This document shows, one piece after another, positions 44,106 to 56,427 of a stretch of DNA of 64,000 bases. Location of the stretch: contig JAWHQI010000121.1 of the NCBI GenBank assembly GCA_033032865.1, positions 3,906,001 to 3,970,000 of the forward strand, in the 5' to 3' direction. Position 1 is the stretch's first letter, and every line of letters begins with the position of its first letter. The position numbers and the translations under genes are program-made. The notes under the pieces are model-generated. The model was not told the origin of the DNA. It ran no database searches and saw nothing but the letters and a program-made list of their open reading frames with translations. The DNA is from Dactylorhiza incarnata (taxonomy: Eukaryota > Streptophyta > Magnoliopsida > Asparagales > Orchidaceae).

Positions 44106-44968
44106 TTATGGTCACTACTATGTCAGATGACATTTTCCAGAAGGTGGCTGACTGCAACTCAGCAAAACAAATCTGGGAATCCCTTTCCAGATTGGTTGAG
44201 GGAAGCTCAAATGAAAGAAAGGAGAAATAATTCCTTCTCATATCCCAATATGAGAACTTTCAAAAGAGACTAAAGAGATTGTTGTTGAGATAAATGAGAG
44301 ATTCATCCTCATTATAAATGAGCTGAAAAGACTGGATAAGGAGGTTTCTCTAACAGAGATCAATGATAAATTCCTCATGTGCTTCCCAAACACATGGGAT
44401 TCAAGGATCTAGGCTATTAGAGAGTCCAGATGTCATAGAGAAAATTCCACTGATGCTCTGCTAGGAAAGCTCAAATCCTTTGAGTTTATACAAAAGAGCA
44501 GGGCTGAGACCGAAGCCAAGGAGAAAGTTTTAACTCCCAATAAAAGGAGTATTGCTCTGAAGGCTGTTGAAGGAGAGCCTTCCACATCTGAAGAAGAGAT
44601 GTTCAATCTCTTAGCTAGAAGATTCAGAAAATGGGTCAAGACAGAAGACTCCAGAAGAAAGGATAGGAGCTCAAGCAAACCCAGATTTGACAAGATTCTA
44701 AAGAAGGAGATTATCTGCTTTGCCTGTAGAAAGCCAGGGCATATTGCACCTGAATGTCCTGAAGAACAAAAGGACAAAAGAAGCAACAAGAAGGATCACA
44801 AGAAGAAGTCCTTCAGAAAGAAGGATAAAAAGAAGGGAAGAGGATTCAGCTGAAACCGGGAGTGACACAGAGTCTGAGTCAAGCTCCTCTTCATTGAAAA
44901 ATTATGAAGAAGGTGTTGAAGAAGAAGCTTGCTTAATGGCTTTGGAAGATTCCACTGAGGAAGATTAG
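44106..44968 (+). pseudogene. Copia B gag, N-terminal part missing
   Basis: It begins TTMSDDIFQKVADCNSAKQIWESL, which is inside the copia gag domain, so roughly the first hundred residues lie beyond Copia A. Stops and shifts occur at about 44228, 44270 and 44410. KSFEFIQKSRAETEAKEK, a zinc knuckle CFACRKPGHIAPECP (about 44718-44762) and a Lys-rich tail follow. The acidic EEEACLMALED motif in another frame ends the segment. All match SIRE gag. Confidence 0.88.
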
Positions 44969-45106
44969 GTATCTCTCTTTGATGACTTTGATTAAACTTC
45001 AGAAGAATTTAAAAACCGTTTTAAGGAATTTTTCAATGATTATCTTAAGGTTCAAAAAGAAATAGAAATAGTTAGGGAAGAAATAGAAGACATTAAGAAA
45101 AATGAT

Positions 45107-46002
45107 TTGTATTCAGCAAATTATGATTTGAGAAATCAGATTTATAAAAAGAAAATAGAACTAACCGAGCTAGCTAATGAAAATTCAACTTTAAAAGAAG
45201 AGCTTACAAAGACAAAATCTGTTGAAGACTCACTCAATGACAGGAGTCAAAAGCTCAAAGATATTACACAAAATCTTTCTATGAGGTTCAAGCACCTTGG
45301 TTTAGGAGCAGATCCATCCACTAGCATTGTAATCCCTATCAAACCTGCATGGGAAAATCATGTAGTGTTCATTAGATCTAGTGAGAATCAATCAAATAAC
45401 AACTTAGAATCTAGTGAAGAATCTAAAAACAACCCTAATAAGACCATTGTATTCAATTGGGTAATTAGTACTGATCAAAAAGGAATTCTAGGTAAGCACC
45501 CCTCAAGAAACTCAATCAAAGATTATCAAATTACTAATAAAAGGAATTATGCATCGAATAGAACTCGATGCACTTTTAAAGATGGGTCGAATGCAACTCA
45601 ACGGAGCTCTGCATATTCTTTGACATTGATTCGAAGCAGGTGTGAAGGTGTGTTGAATTACACTTGACTCAACCATTACTATGCATCAACTTTTATTGAC
45701 ATAACTATGCAGACACGTCGAATTACACTCAATGAAACTCCAGAAATGCATCAAATTCTTCTCGACGCATGTTTCCAATAAGCAATTACAAAACATATAG
45801 ACCTCTTTCTCCGACATCTTATTATAATTCAAGATACTTTTACTGTTTCAAATTTTGGCACAAGGGCAAACACTGCTGGCATAATAAACCATCCCTTCAA
45901 CAACTTAAGGGGTATCCTGATAGACCAACCTATTCTTTCATGACTCCATATATTGCTAGAAGGAAGGGACCCCAACAAGTGAGGGTTTATTCTAATGTTT
46001 AA
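45107..46002 (+). pseudogene. Copia B gag C-terminal coiled coil and second knuckle region
   Basis: Residues encoded from 45107 form a Lys/Glu-rich coiled coil (IYKKKIELTELANENSTLKEELTKTK) as in Copia C gag. From 45551 to about 45770 the DNA holds GCATCGA/TCGATGC/TCGACGC words. After a frame change, YCFKFWHKGKHCW (about 45841-45880) stands where Copia C has its second zinc knuckle. The layout is thus the same as in C, with a different DNA word. Confidence 0.75.
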
Positions 46003-46011
46003 ATTTATATG

Positions 46012-46359
46012 CAGAAAGGAGGCTGTTCTACCACTAACCAGCAGTGGTACCTGGACAGTGGATGCTCCATAAATATGACTGGAGCAAAAAAGGTGTTGGA
46101 AATCTACAAGGCCAAGTAAGGCCCTAAGGTAATTTTTGGTAACTTCCACTCTAGACAGACCAGAAGATATGGTGTGCTCAGAGTTGGAGAAATCTCTTTC
46201 TCTAAGGTAGCTTATGTTGAAGGACTTCAATATTACCTAATTAGTATTAATCAATTATGTGATGGTGAATACAAAGTTGTATTCAATACGTTCTTATGTC
46301 ATATAGTTAGTTCTGCAACTAATCAAATAATATTCACAGTCTTTACGTCATATATGTAG
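46012..46359 (+). pseudogene. Copia B protease remnant
   Basis: QQWYLDSGCSINMTG keeps the Asp-Ser-Gly active site of copia protease. GVLRVGEISFSKVAYVEGLQ and ISINQLCDGEYKV are the downstream protease words. A TAA at about 46118 and a frame change break the frame. Confidence 0.87.
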
Positions 46360-46376
46360 TAGATTTTGACTACACA

Positions 46377-47348
46377 GAATATGAAATCTGTCTGTTTAAT
46401 TCAAACCTAGAAAATAATGAGTTATGGCATCGAAAACTAAGTCACTTAAACTTTAAAACAATAGCTAAACTATCCAAATATAATTTAGTAAGAGGCTTAC
46501 TAATTGGTAAGTTTAAGAAAGACCATCCATGCAGAGCCTGCAACCTAGGAAAACAAACCAAATCATCATTCAAATCAATTTGTAAGAATGATTCTCCTAG
46601 AACCCTTTACCTGTTACACATGGATCTATTTGGTCATATCTCCACTCAAAGCTTAGCAGGCAAGTCATATACATTAGTTATTGTAGATGACTTTTCTAGA
46701 TTCAGTTGGGTGTTCTTTCTAAGAGCTAAGTCAGAGACCTTCAAGATCCTCTCAAAATTCATTAGACAGATTCAATCTGAATTCAACACTCAGGTTGCTG
46801 TGATCAGAAGTGATCATGAAATTGAGTTTGAAAACCAGTTAATTTGTAGATTCTTTGAGGGTGAAGGGATAAGGTAAAGCTTTTCAGCTCCTAGAATCCC
46901 CCAACAAAATGGGGTGGCTGAAAGGAAAAATAGATCTCTAATTGAATCTGGAAGGACATTATTAGCTGAATCTAATTTGCCAAAGTCCTTCTGGGCTGAG
47001 GTGGTGAATACAACTAACTATGTTCTAAATAAAAGTCTCATCCACAAAACTAAGTTAAAGACCTCATATGAGTTATTGAAGGGAAAGAGACCTATAGTCA
47101 CATACTTTAGAATTTTTGGGTGTACTTGCTTCATTCTGAAAAGGGGAAAGAGCCAACTTGCCAAGTTTGACAAGAAGGTTGATGATGGGATATTCTTGGG
47201 ATACTCCTCATCAAGCAAGGCCTGTGGCTGTTATAATAAGAGCTCCATCAAAATTGAGGAGTCAATGCATGTAGTTTTTGATGAGACTAACATATTATCC
47301 AAGCGAAAAGAAACTTCCACCAATGTCATCTTGCAGGAAGAAGACTAG
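46377..47348 (+). pseudogene. Copia B integrase remnant
   Basis: LWHRKLSHLNFKTI and CRACNLGKQTKSSF give the HHCC region. The core reads HMDLFGHIS, VIRSDHEIEFEN (the usual Gly-Gly after Asp-His is changed) and PQQNGVAERKNRSLIESGRTLL. A TAA at 46875 interrupts the core. FRIFGCTCFIL and DDGIFLGYSSSSKA follow in another frame, ending at 47348. Confidence 0.9.
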
Positions 47349-47562
47349 CTGGTTGATCAGGTTGAAAGGATCTGCATCACATATTACACATCAGATTGCC
47401 AGGACAAAGACAAACATCCAACTGATAATAAATCAGATGAAGACTCTACTTCAGATGATAATGACATTCAGGCACCTGCTCTGCCAGATACAAAAATTAT
47501 TCCAGAAGATTAAAATGGTGCACCCACAATCAATGAAGAAGAGGAAATCCATGAGGATATTA

Positions 47563-48683
47563 ACCCACTAAACAACTTAATAAGAAACATGATGACCCTC
47601 AAGGATCATCCTCCAACTCAAGTTATTGGAGATATAACAGTGGGAGTAAAGACCAGGAACCAGATCACAAATGAAACCATCATGCAGTGCTTCCTCTCAC
47701 AGTATGAGCCCAAGAAGTTTGAAGAAGCAGATAGTGATCCCCACTGGATTGATGTCATGTAAGAGGAACTTGCACAGTTTGAAAGAAACAAAGTCTGGTC
47801 TCTAGTTGAAAGACCAAGAAATTACCCAATCATAGGAACAAAGTGGCTATATAAAAATAAGATGGACTGAAATGGAGTCATAGTCAGGAACAAAGCAAGA
47901 CTTATTGCTCAAGGATACATGCAAGAGGAGGGTATTGACTATAATAAGACATTTGCTTCAGTGGCTAGACTGGAAGTAATCAGAATGTTCCTTGCCTATG
48001 CTGCATATATGAAGATCGAGGTATATCAAATGGTTTTGAAGAATGCCTTCCTAAATGGAACTCTTCAAGAAGAAGTATATGTGGAGCAACCCCCAGGTTT
48101 TGTCAATCCATCTTATTCCTCTTTTGTTTATAGACTACTCAAAGCACTAAATGGTCTAAAGGAAGCTCCATGAGCTTAGTATGAGACTTTATCCACCTTC
48201 CTCCTAGAACACTCTTTAGTAAGAGGTAAGGTGGATAAAACACTTTTCACTAGAGCACATAAAAATCAGCTACTTCTAGTACAGATATATGTAGATGATA
48301 TAATATTTGGTTCAATAGACCAAAGACTTTGCAAAAGGTTTGCTTACCTAATGCAGTCTAAGTTTGAAATGAGTCGCATAGGGGAACTGTCATACTTTCT
48401 GGGCCTCCAAGTTAAGCAAAATACAGATGGAATTTTCATATCCCAATCCAAGTATACCAAAAAGCTTATCAAGAGGTTTGGGATGGAAAATGCCTCTGTC
48501 ATGAAAAACCCCATGGCTACCAATATTATATTGGATAGAGATGAAAAGGGTAAGTCATTTGATCAAAAGACTTACAAAGCAGCCATGACTCACTTCTCTA
48601 CCTTACAGCTAGCAGACTATATATCATGTTTGCTACATGCATATATGCTAGATTCCAGGTTGACCCCAAAGAATCCCACATGA
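47563..48683 (+). pseudogene. Copia B reverse transcriptase remnant
   Basis: The conserved start FERNKVWSLVERPRNYPIIGTKW is at about 47778. The first catalytic motif reads YQMVLKNAFLNG, with Val where the family has Asp. [10 protein letters not shown] keeps the catalytic pair at about 48285. Stops occur at 47759, 47868 and 48171, and a shift lies after 48620. The catalytic loss and the number of stops show long decay. Confidence 0.92.
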
Positions 48684-49237
48684 GTTCTGTAAAAAGAATG
48701 CTCCGATATCTAAAGTGTACACCTGAAATTGGCTTTTGGTACCCCCACAGAATCTAGATTTGAATTAGTAGGATATTCAGATGCAGATTTTGCTGGATGC
48801 AGGCTTGATAGAAAGAGCACCTCAGAAACTTGTCAATTACTGGGTGTGCTAGAATGATCTCTTGCTTTAGTAAGAAGCAAACCTTAGTCTCTACTTCTAC
48901 AATTGAATCTGAGTATATAGCTGTAGGAAGCTGCTGCTCACAAATCTGATGGATGCAGAATCAGTTGTTAGATTACAACTTTAGTCTTGAGAACTCCGCA
49001 ATCTTCTGTGACAGCTCTAGTGCTATTTCTATCGCTTCCAATCCCATTCTCCACAGTAGAACTAAGCACATAGAGATAAGACACCACTTTGTCAGGGATA
49101 ATGTAGAGATGGGTAAGATCAATCTTCAATACATTTCCACTGATAATCAAAGGGATGACATCTTCACTAAGCCACTTGATGAAAGCAAGCACAATATATT
49201 CATCATTGCATTGTGTATGCTTGATGGAGCACTGTAG
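48684..49237 (+). pseudogene. Copia B RNase H remnant
   Basis: GYSDADFAGCRLDRKSTSETC, EYIAVGSCCSQI, IFCDSSSAISIASNPILHSRTKHIEIRHHFV and DIFTKPLDESKHN are recognisable over several frames. They correspond to the C-terminus seen in Copia A and C. Confidence 0.9.
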
Positions 49238-49325
49238 AACAGACTTATTATGTAATAAGATCTATTTTCCATAGAAAGTTATTCCTGGGAACTATAGCAA
49301 AATTTTTGAGAAAAACATAACTATT

Positions 49326-49560
49326 ATTCAGAGCTGCGTCAAATACTAATCGATGCACCGTCAAATTCTACTTGGCGCCAGCTTCAAGAGCTGATTAGGA
49401 TAGTTAATTCGAATGGCACTCGACACAGAGTTGAATTCTTATCGATACATACGTCGACATCAAAGTTGTTTCTTCCATTCGAATCCACGTCGACTTCTAC
49501 TCGATGCTACGTTGACTTTTTCACAGTGCGTGCTAACCCAACTTCTAGAAGCTACTTTGA
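49326..49560 (+). repeat. Copia B post-pol word cluster (TCGACG/GATGC)
   Basis: Words such as ATCGATGCACCGTC, ACGTCGAC, CACGTCGACTTCTACTCG and ACTCGATGCTACGTTGAC recur in about 230 bp directly after pol. The same words are in the B LTR (51627-51990) and gag (45551-45780). Confidence 0.75.
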
Positions 49561-49740
49561 CAAGTTTTGGCGCGTTGAATTCACTTTTTTTTACATTGCT
49601 TTGAATAGAACCCTAACTTGCGATGACTCACCTTCTCAAAGCAACATAATCGTTAGAATTTAATATGCATTCAAATTATATCCTTCTTGCTCTCTTTCTT
49701 TTCTGCCTCTCTATCTCTTTCCTTTCCTTTTCTTGCAGGT

Positions 49741-51290
49741 ATGCACCGATACTCAATGGAGCCAATTAAAGATCAAAGAGATGTTTTAGATGAAGTTGAT
49801 TTGGCCCTAGATACATTGATGTCTCAGTTCTCTTCATTGTATCTCAACTTCTCAGACGACTGCTATCACAAACTGTGTATTCGACATCAAAGACTTTGAA
49901 AACTCACTGCCCAGATGAAATCTATAGAAGAGGAATTAAGATTATCAGGGATGCCTGCTGAGGTCTTTATATCATTCTTTAAAGATATAAAGCAGGGGGA
50001 GAAGTGTGACAGCAGACCCCCTCCAGACTCAATATACACTACCAATCTCCCCTCTCCTTATGTTTTTGAAGGAGAACCAACCATCACCTCCAAGATCTTT
50101 CTATGCCTGCATCATCCGCTCCTCCCAAAACCATGTCTTCAATCCAGGGGGATTCATCATAATAGGGGAAGATGATATCTTTTCAAATGATGATGATTAC
50201 TGGAAAAGTCTGAAGGAATTCTCAGAATAGGCGGATTCACCCATTCCTAAGACAACAGGCTTCATGCCTTATTCTGAAGAGTCAACAACAACACCACCTG
50301 CAGTATAGCCTACCACTGCTTTTGATTCTATCCCATCTTCTCCCGAGTCCACACCAGCCCAGATCCTTCCTGCACCTACTCTAAGAACCCAAGCATCTAT
50401 TCCAACAATCCTAGCACCAGCTCCCATAGGAAGACATCCATTCTGAGGAAGGGGATATGTGAGAGATAACTAAGGAAGGGAATATGAGAGAGATAACAGA
50501 GGAAAGGGATATGGGTTAGTTAATGAAGGAAGGGGATATGGGAGGGACACACATGTTTTGGAAAGGTACACAAAGGAACAAAGAAAGCAATTCAAGAAGG
50601 ATATGTCATACAACAAGACTTATGAGAAGGTTCAAATACCTGAAAATCAGATGAAGATATATAATGATCCAAAGCTTGACAAAGCCCTAGATGAAATCAG
50701 AGAAAGGGATCAGTATGTATTTGATGCATCCCAAAGAGAACTTGAAGAAAAGAGAAAGCTATTCATTGAAAGGCTGAAAAGGGACAAAGATGCTGTGAAA
50801 AAAGAACAATTAAAAGAAGCAATTCAAATTTCTAGCACTATATTTAATTCCTCCAAGTGTGCTGCCAAGAATCTTCAAGTTAAAGTCCTGACAGACATAG
50901 GAAAACTCAACAAAAGGGGTCTTGGATGTAATCAAGAGATGGAGGATCAACCATATAAAATGAAAAAAGAAGATTATATTCAAGACAGCTCCAACTTCTG
51001 GGAACCACCAAGCAACATTCATTGTGCCAGATCCTGATTCTAAAGAGTGAGATATGGTTGAACTAAATGAGATGACTTCAAAAATCATAAGCCTTGGAAT
51101 CAAAATTCAAGATGTCTATCCTGATGCAGAATCTGATCTGGAAAAGCTATTCAAAGGACAAAAAGAAATCAGCAGAATCCTGAGAAGGCCAAACCAGCAA
51201 ATTTCGAGTATGTTGAAAGGAAATTCAGAAAGGTTTATGAAGCCCTATCAATGTTTCTCAAAAAGAGAAAGTAGAACATCTTTTGGGTAA
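49741..51290 (+). pseudogene. Copia B post-pol ORF (env-like position), degenerate
   Basis: ATG at 49741 follows a long pyrimidine tract ending in TTGCAG (AG at 49737-49738), an excellent splice acceptor, so the ORF may have been expressed from a spliced RNA. Segments in changing frames encode MHRYSMEPIKDQRDVLDEVDLA, a Pro/Thr-rich stretch (about 50240-50445) and a Lys/Glu-rich helical region (about 50560-51010; ERDQYVFDASQRELEEKRKL). It occupies the same place as the 698-codon ORF of Copia A, but I see no clear sequence identity between them. Function unknown. Confidence 0.6.
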
Positions 51291-51441
51291 CTAATTCTGA
51301 TGAATTTTCATTTATTATCAGATGTTCTAGTTTTGTGTCATTATTATTCATTGTATATTTGTTTGTATTCAATTTTATGTCTCAGTATAATTGAAATCAC
51401 TTAAACAATTTGTAAAATTTTGTTAGGATAAATAGGGGGAT

Positions 51442-52869
51442 TTTTGGGAAAACACCCTTTGAATTATCTTACAAATTATATATAAGTGATTTTATTATCT
51501 AGGATGTATTGCCCATGTTGTATATAAAGGGTAATCTGGTCATTAGATGCCTTAGGATGTCACACTCTCATTAGATTGTCAAAAACCAGCCCAAAATAAG
51601 TCCAAAATTCAGTTGAGTTAAACCTGCATCGAATAATAGTCGACGCAACATCAAATGCAAGTCGAAGTAACTTCAAATAGAAGTAACATTAACTCAGACA
51701 GAAGTCGATGTATAAGTTGAAGTCGACGCAACGTCGAGATGTACTCGACGTAGAAGACAGAGTCAGTCGAAATAGTATTTGACGTAGACGCAACATGGAC
51801 TTATAATCGACGTAGAAGGAAGTGCCCTGGGTTCAGGATTTCACCTCGATGGAAACGTCGATAACTATTCGACGCAACGTTGACTACAAAGATCATTTCT
51901 AAGCTGAGGAGGATTTTGACGCAGCTTACAATAGAACTCAGAGGTGCGTCGATAAGAAAGGAAATTTATTCGACGCTGCGTTGAATACAGACAGAATTAT
52001 AATTTCTCCTTTATTCTTTTCTAAAGATGATTCAAAGGTTATACATGGAATAGTTTGAATCTCTAACTGGTCGATTATGTCCAAGATTAGAAAAAGGACT
52101 ATAGAGATACAATAAAGATATTTCTGGAAGTTATTCTAAAAGGATTTGACATGTTAGCAAAATAAAAGAAAACGTAATTATCCCATGGACATTCCTATTA
52201 GTGATACAGCAGAAAAGGAAATGAATTTGAATTCTATTTAATAGAAGAATAAGGGGATTAAGGAAGATTTAGACAACAAGAATTCAATTAGTCTTCTAGT
52301 TCTGGCTGCTAAAGTTCTCTCCACCTCTCTCTCACTCTCAGAAATACAGATACAACTAGAAATCTCTGCACAGGAAATATCAACAGAAAGGCTTCTTCTT
52401 CTTCATCTGCTCTCATAGCAAGAAGCTTACAGAACACTAAGTGCTTGAATCTTCAGTGATTGCTGAAGGAGGATTCAATTAACAGAACATTCTTCACTTT
52501 TCTTCTTTGTTATATTCTTTCAATATTCATTGTAATCTGATTAAAGAGTCCTAAGAATCCCTCTACAAAGGATTCAATTGGTTCAAGATCTCCTTACTAA
52601 AAGATCTAGTGTGGTTCTAAGAGTCTCCTTAGCAAAAGACTCAGTGGTTCTAAGAGTTTCCGTGTCAAAAGACTCAGTAGTTGGTTGTAAGAGTCTCCTT
52701 ATCAAAAGACTCAGGCACTGGATAGTGTATTCCTACCAAGGTGGTAGAAGAGTGGATGTACCCATAAGTTTTGGGGAACCACTATAGATCTTGTCTCTTT
52801 ATGCTGTGATTTTCTGTGTTGTCCACTTATTTTATTTCTACACTCTGTGATTATTTAATTCTGTGCTGG
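51442..52869 (+). repeat. Copia B 3' LTR, segment 1
   Basis: It follows AATAGGGGGA (51431-51440). The start TTTGGG aligns with TGTTGGG of Copia A, so the terminal TG seems mutated. U3 holds many TCGACG, ACGTCGA and ACTCGACG words at 51627-51990. ATTCTTCACTT and repeated AAAGACTCAG units lie near 52600-52710. The segment ends at the ATAGC target site (52870-52874). Confidence 0.78.
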
Positions 52870-52874
52870 ATAGC

Positions 52875-54590
52875 TGGTGGGCAAAATTATGACTATCAAC
52901 CCGAAGAGGCAAGTGTACCTATCGAATTGTAGTACCAAGGTCGTATTTAAATACGGGGCTGTCAAGTATTACTACTCACGCTTCCAACTATTATCCTACC
53001 GTACGATTGGTTGATGATTTTGAGAATTTTTAAATTAAACTACGATATTACTTGAACAAAAATTCAGAAGAGAAAACTAGCGTTCGATCAAAGAATCACC
53101 GTGAAAAGAGACGAGAGAGAAATAAAATTTAGTTCTACGATTGCAAAATAATTCTTGACCGTGACGGTTCCGAAAATGAGAGATAGTCTCGGTAGAGCAC
53201 TAAATCTCCTAACTTAAAGACGGTTTAATCGGAATCTCTTCGCAAATCAAACAGGTCTAAAGTCGCATTATCGTAGTGAACTGCACTATTGGATTTGACT
53301 CCAATCCGGAGGATTTACGTCATCCTATCTCTAGGGGTGCGTGCAACTCCTTCCTTCTTTGAGCGATCTTTCAAGTCAATGAGTCTCTCGACTACTATGA
53401 AATGAGATCAAGGGCCTACTACCGTATACCAGAAATACGGAGTCGACGTAAAATATTTCAAAGAAGGATCGAGAATAATTTAAACAAAAGCAAAACTAAG
53501 ACATAAAAAATAATATCATCTCAATTTATGGATCATCGTGATCGAACGCTGAAGAAAATTAGCTACTCATAATCAAAAGAGAAACGACAATATTGTAGAA
53601 AGAAAACATTTTCATTGATAGATAAAAGAGGAGAACAATAAGAAAATTACAAGGACAATAATATTCTTAGAAAATTAAAGTACAAAACATGGAAAATAAA
53701 AGCTTGAAAAACTAAAACTCTCTTGATCTCTTCCTTGCTCTCTTGCCAAAAGTTCCCCTAAAGCATGAGGGGTGGGTTCCTTTTATAGATGGAGAGGGAA
53801 GGTTCTAGAAATCTCAAGAGAAGAGGGAGGCCAAGAAGTGGCCGGCCACATGCATGGGAAGGGGAGTTGAATGTAATAATGAGGGGAGAGAAGAGAGGAA
53901 AGAGGGATCAAATCCAATGCATGTTATTTAAAAGAAACAAAGAGAGAGAGAGAAAGGTTCATGCATGAGAAATAAAAGAGAGAGAGAAAGGTTTTAATAA
54001 AGAAAAAGAGGAGAGAGGAGGGGGGAGTTCGGCCAAGCATGTGCATGAATGATACTAAATGGAAATGAATATTAAAAAGGGAGAGAGAGAGAGAGATTTC
54101 GGCCATGCATGGGCCATGCAAAGGTGGTGGTGGGCTGCATTATGAGTTGCGATTTTTGGCTGGACTTGGACAGCTCGGTTTTGACAAGGAGGGCTGCACC
54201 ATATGGAGGTCGGTTTGCATACTTGAGCTTGGGAGCTGCTCCAAATGAAGAGGGGGGCTCGGTTTTGTACTTGGGAGCTGCTCCAAATGAAGGGCTGCAC
54301 CATGAAGCTTCAAATCCTACAACATAACAAAAATAAAATTAGTTTTAAAAGAAATTAAAAGCAAAGTAACAACATAAAATAACAACATTACATAACATAA
54401 TTAAATATAACAAACATTAGATAACCAACATAAAATAACAACATTATAAAACAAACATAAAATAACAACATGAAAACATAAAATAACAACATTAAAACTT
54501 AACAAACATAAAATAAAAAGAAAATATAGTTAAAACTAGGGAAATTTAAACTAAACTAACCTAAAAACGATGACTAAAAACTAGTCATCA
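52875..54590 (-). repeat. Athila 3 3' LTR
   Basis: 1716 bp, a direct repeat of 62150-63839, with GA-rich stretches around 53940-54100 and AAAATAACAACAT repeats at 54340-54520. Confidence 0.95.
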
Positions 54591-56427
54591 AACTCCCCCA
54601 TGCTTAAGAGTTTGCTTGTCCCCAAGCAAAAATACATCAAAATAGAGGGGAAACAAAAAGGAAAATAATTTTTAAGTTGCATAATTAAGAAAACCAACAT
54701 GTGAAAAATTAAACTATCCTAATTTCTATGCTAGCAACTAGTGAGGTGAGATATCCAAAATAGAAAACTTGAAAGAGGAGACCTAAAAAATATTATTAAA
54801 ACATAAAGAAGGATTACACATTTCTAAATTCCTAAAACAAGACATCCAAATATTTTAGGAAAAATAAGAAAAACAAAAATATAGAGTTTATAAATAAACG
54901 GTGCATTAGACGAATTACTAGGTTGCTAAAATAGCGACTACCCAATAAATCACCTCAAAATAACCTCCAAAGAAATCCATCAATGATGGTGGCCATAGGC
55001 TTGTCCATTCACACTCTCTCCACTACGCAGATTTGTAACACGTTCTAAAGATCACTAGGACTTAATAGGCGTAATAATTTGGTTTAGGTAAATGATTAGG
55101 AGTGATAATTCAAAGATAAAAAAGAAAACTAAACACACTAAACCAAAGTTGAGCACAAAAACAAGAATTGAGAGGTACAACATTTTTCATTTCAAAAATT
55201 AAAACAAGGCCATGTAATTTTTTTCTTTTCATAATTGGCCACGAATAAAGTTCATTTTTTTTTTATTTCACACAAATTTTTTTTTGATGATGATATTCTT
55301 CTTTTTGGTACTACTTTTTCTAAATGGGAGCTCCAAATGTAAGCTTTCAAGTTTCTTTTCATTTTTCAAACATAAACCCTATCACAAAAATGAGTAAACA
55401 TAAAGCTCAAGGTTTAGTGTGGAAAAAGGGTTAGGCATTTTGGCTTTGGTGAAAAAGTGAAAAGTGGAGCTTAGACAAAGAAAAAGGGAAAGACCCAAAA
55501 TAGTTTGCAATGGTGTAATGTTTAGGTGGGCAAAAAGGCTCAAACGGGTCAAAGGGTGGCCTAGATCATTTCTAAAGTTCGTGAAAATCAAAAACTACGC
55601 ACATGCTTCGAGAGTAGCTAGGGACAAGTTCTAGACACCAAGAAAGAATTATTCCTAAATGAAAAAGTGATAACGCTATTTAGCAACCGTTCCTATGCAA
55701 TAACGCCGAATAAAAAGAAAAACTACAATTTGCTAACTTATAGTCCTTAAAGGACTGATGTCTATATTTAGAGATTAGAAAACCGTAAAACTAAAATATG
55801 TTAAACTAATAAGTTTAGAAAAACCTATTCAAGAAAATTCTACCTAGGACAAAAGAACCGCTCGGGCATACACATCACTAGAAGACGCATAAAAATAAAG
55901 ATAGAACATAATTTTTGACTTTGATTTTCAAATAGTTTTTTTGGATTTTTAATAAACCTTAAAGAAAAAGTAGAAAAACTACAAGTTGTTTTGGATTTTT
56001 TTTTGTTTTTTTTTTAGAAAAGAGAAAAATGAGTACAATGAAACCCTCCCCCATGCTTAAGTTTTTCATTGTCCTCAATGAAAAAGAAAATGAGAAAGAG
56101 GAAGAGACAGGAAATGCAATAAATAATAACTAAAAAAGCAGGACTTCCCCGGGTTTGTGAGGCCGAATGCGCACGTCGCTCCCCCATGCTTGCACTTTAC
56201 TTCACTTGATCATCAGCAGTCTTGACTTTTATCCTTCTTGAAATCAGCAATGTTGGAGCGGCAATCACGAACTTTGAAGTATTTGGGCCATCGGGAGGAA
56301 GAACACAATACAAAAATAAATGCAGAAAAAGAACTTGGGCAAGATCCCAAGATTGTTCTTATTTAAACAATACATAAAGTCCATAAGAAAAAGTCCATAA
56401 AAACATAGTTCCACAAAAAGATAACAA
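54591..56427 (-). other. Athila 3 3' non-coding region with repeated polypurine tracts
   Basis: AT-rich, no credible ORF. On the minus strand CTTAAGCATGGGGGAG occurs next to the LTR (plus 54593-54608) and again at 56046-56061. A third, weaker copy lies at 56178-56192 (plus GCTCCCCCATGCTTG). Confidence 0.8.

Noticed and set aside
53924..54327. Small frames in the Athila 3 LTR, repeated at 63344-63595
   Set aside because: LTR non-coding sequence with GA-rich and short repeated stretches; frames differ between the two copies.
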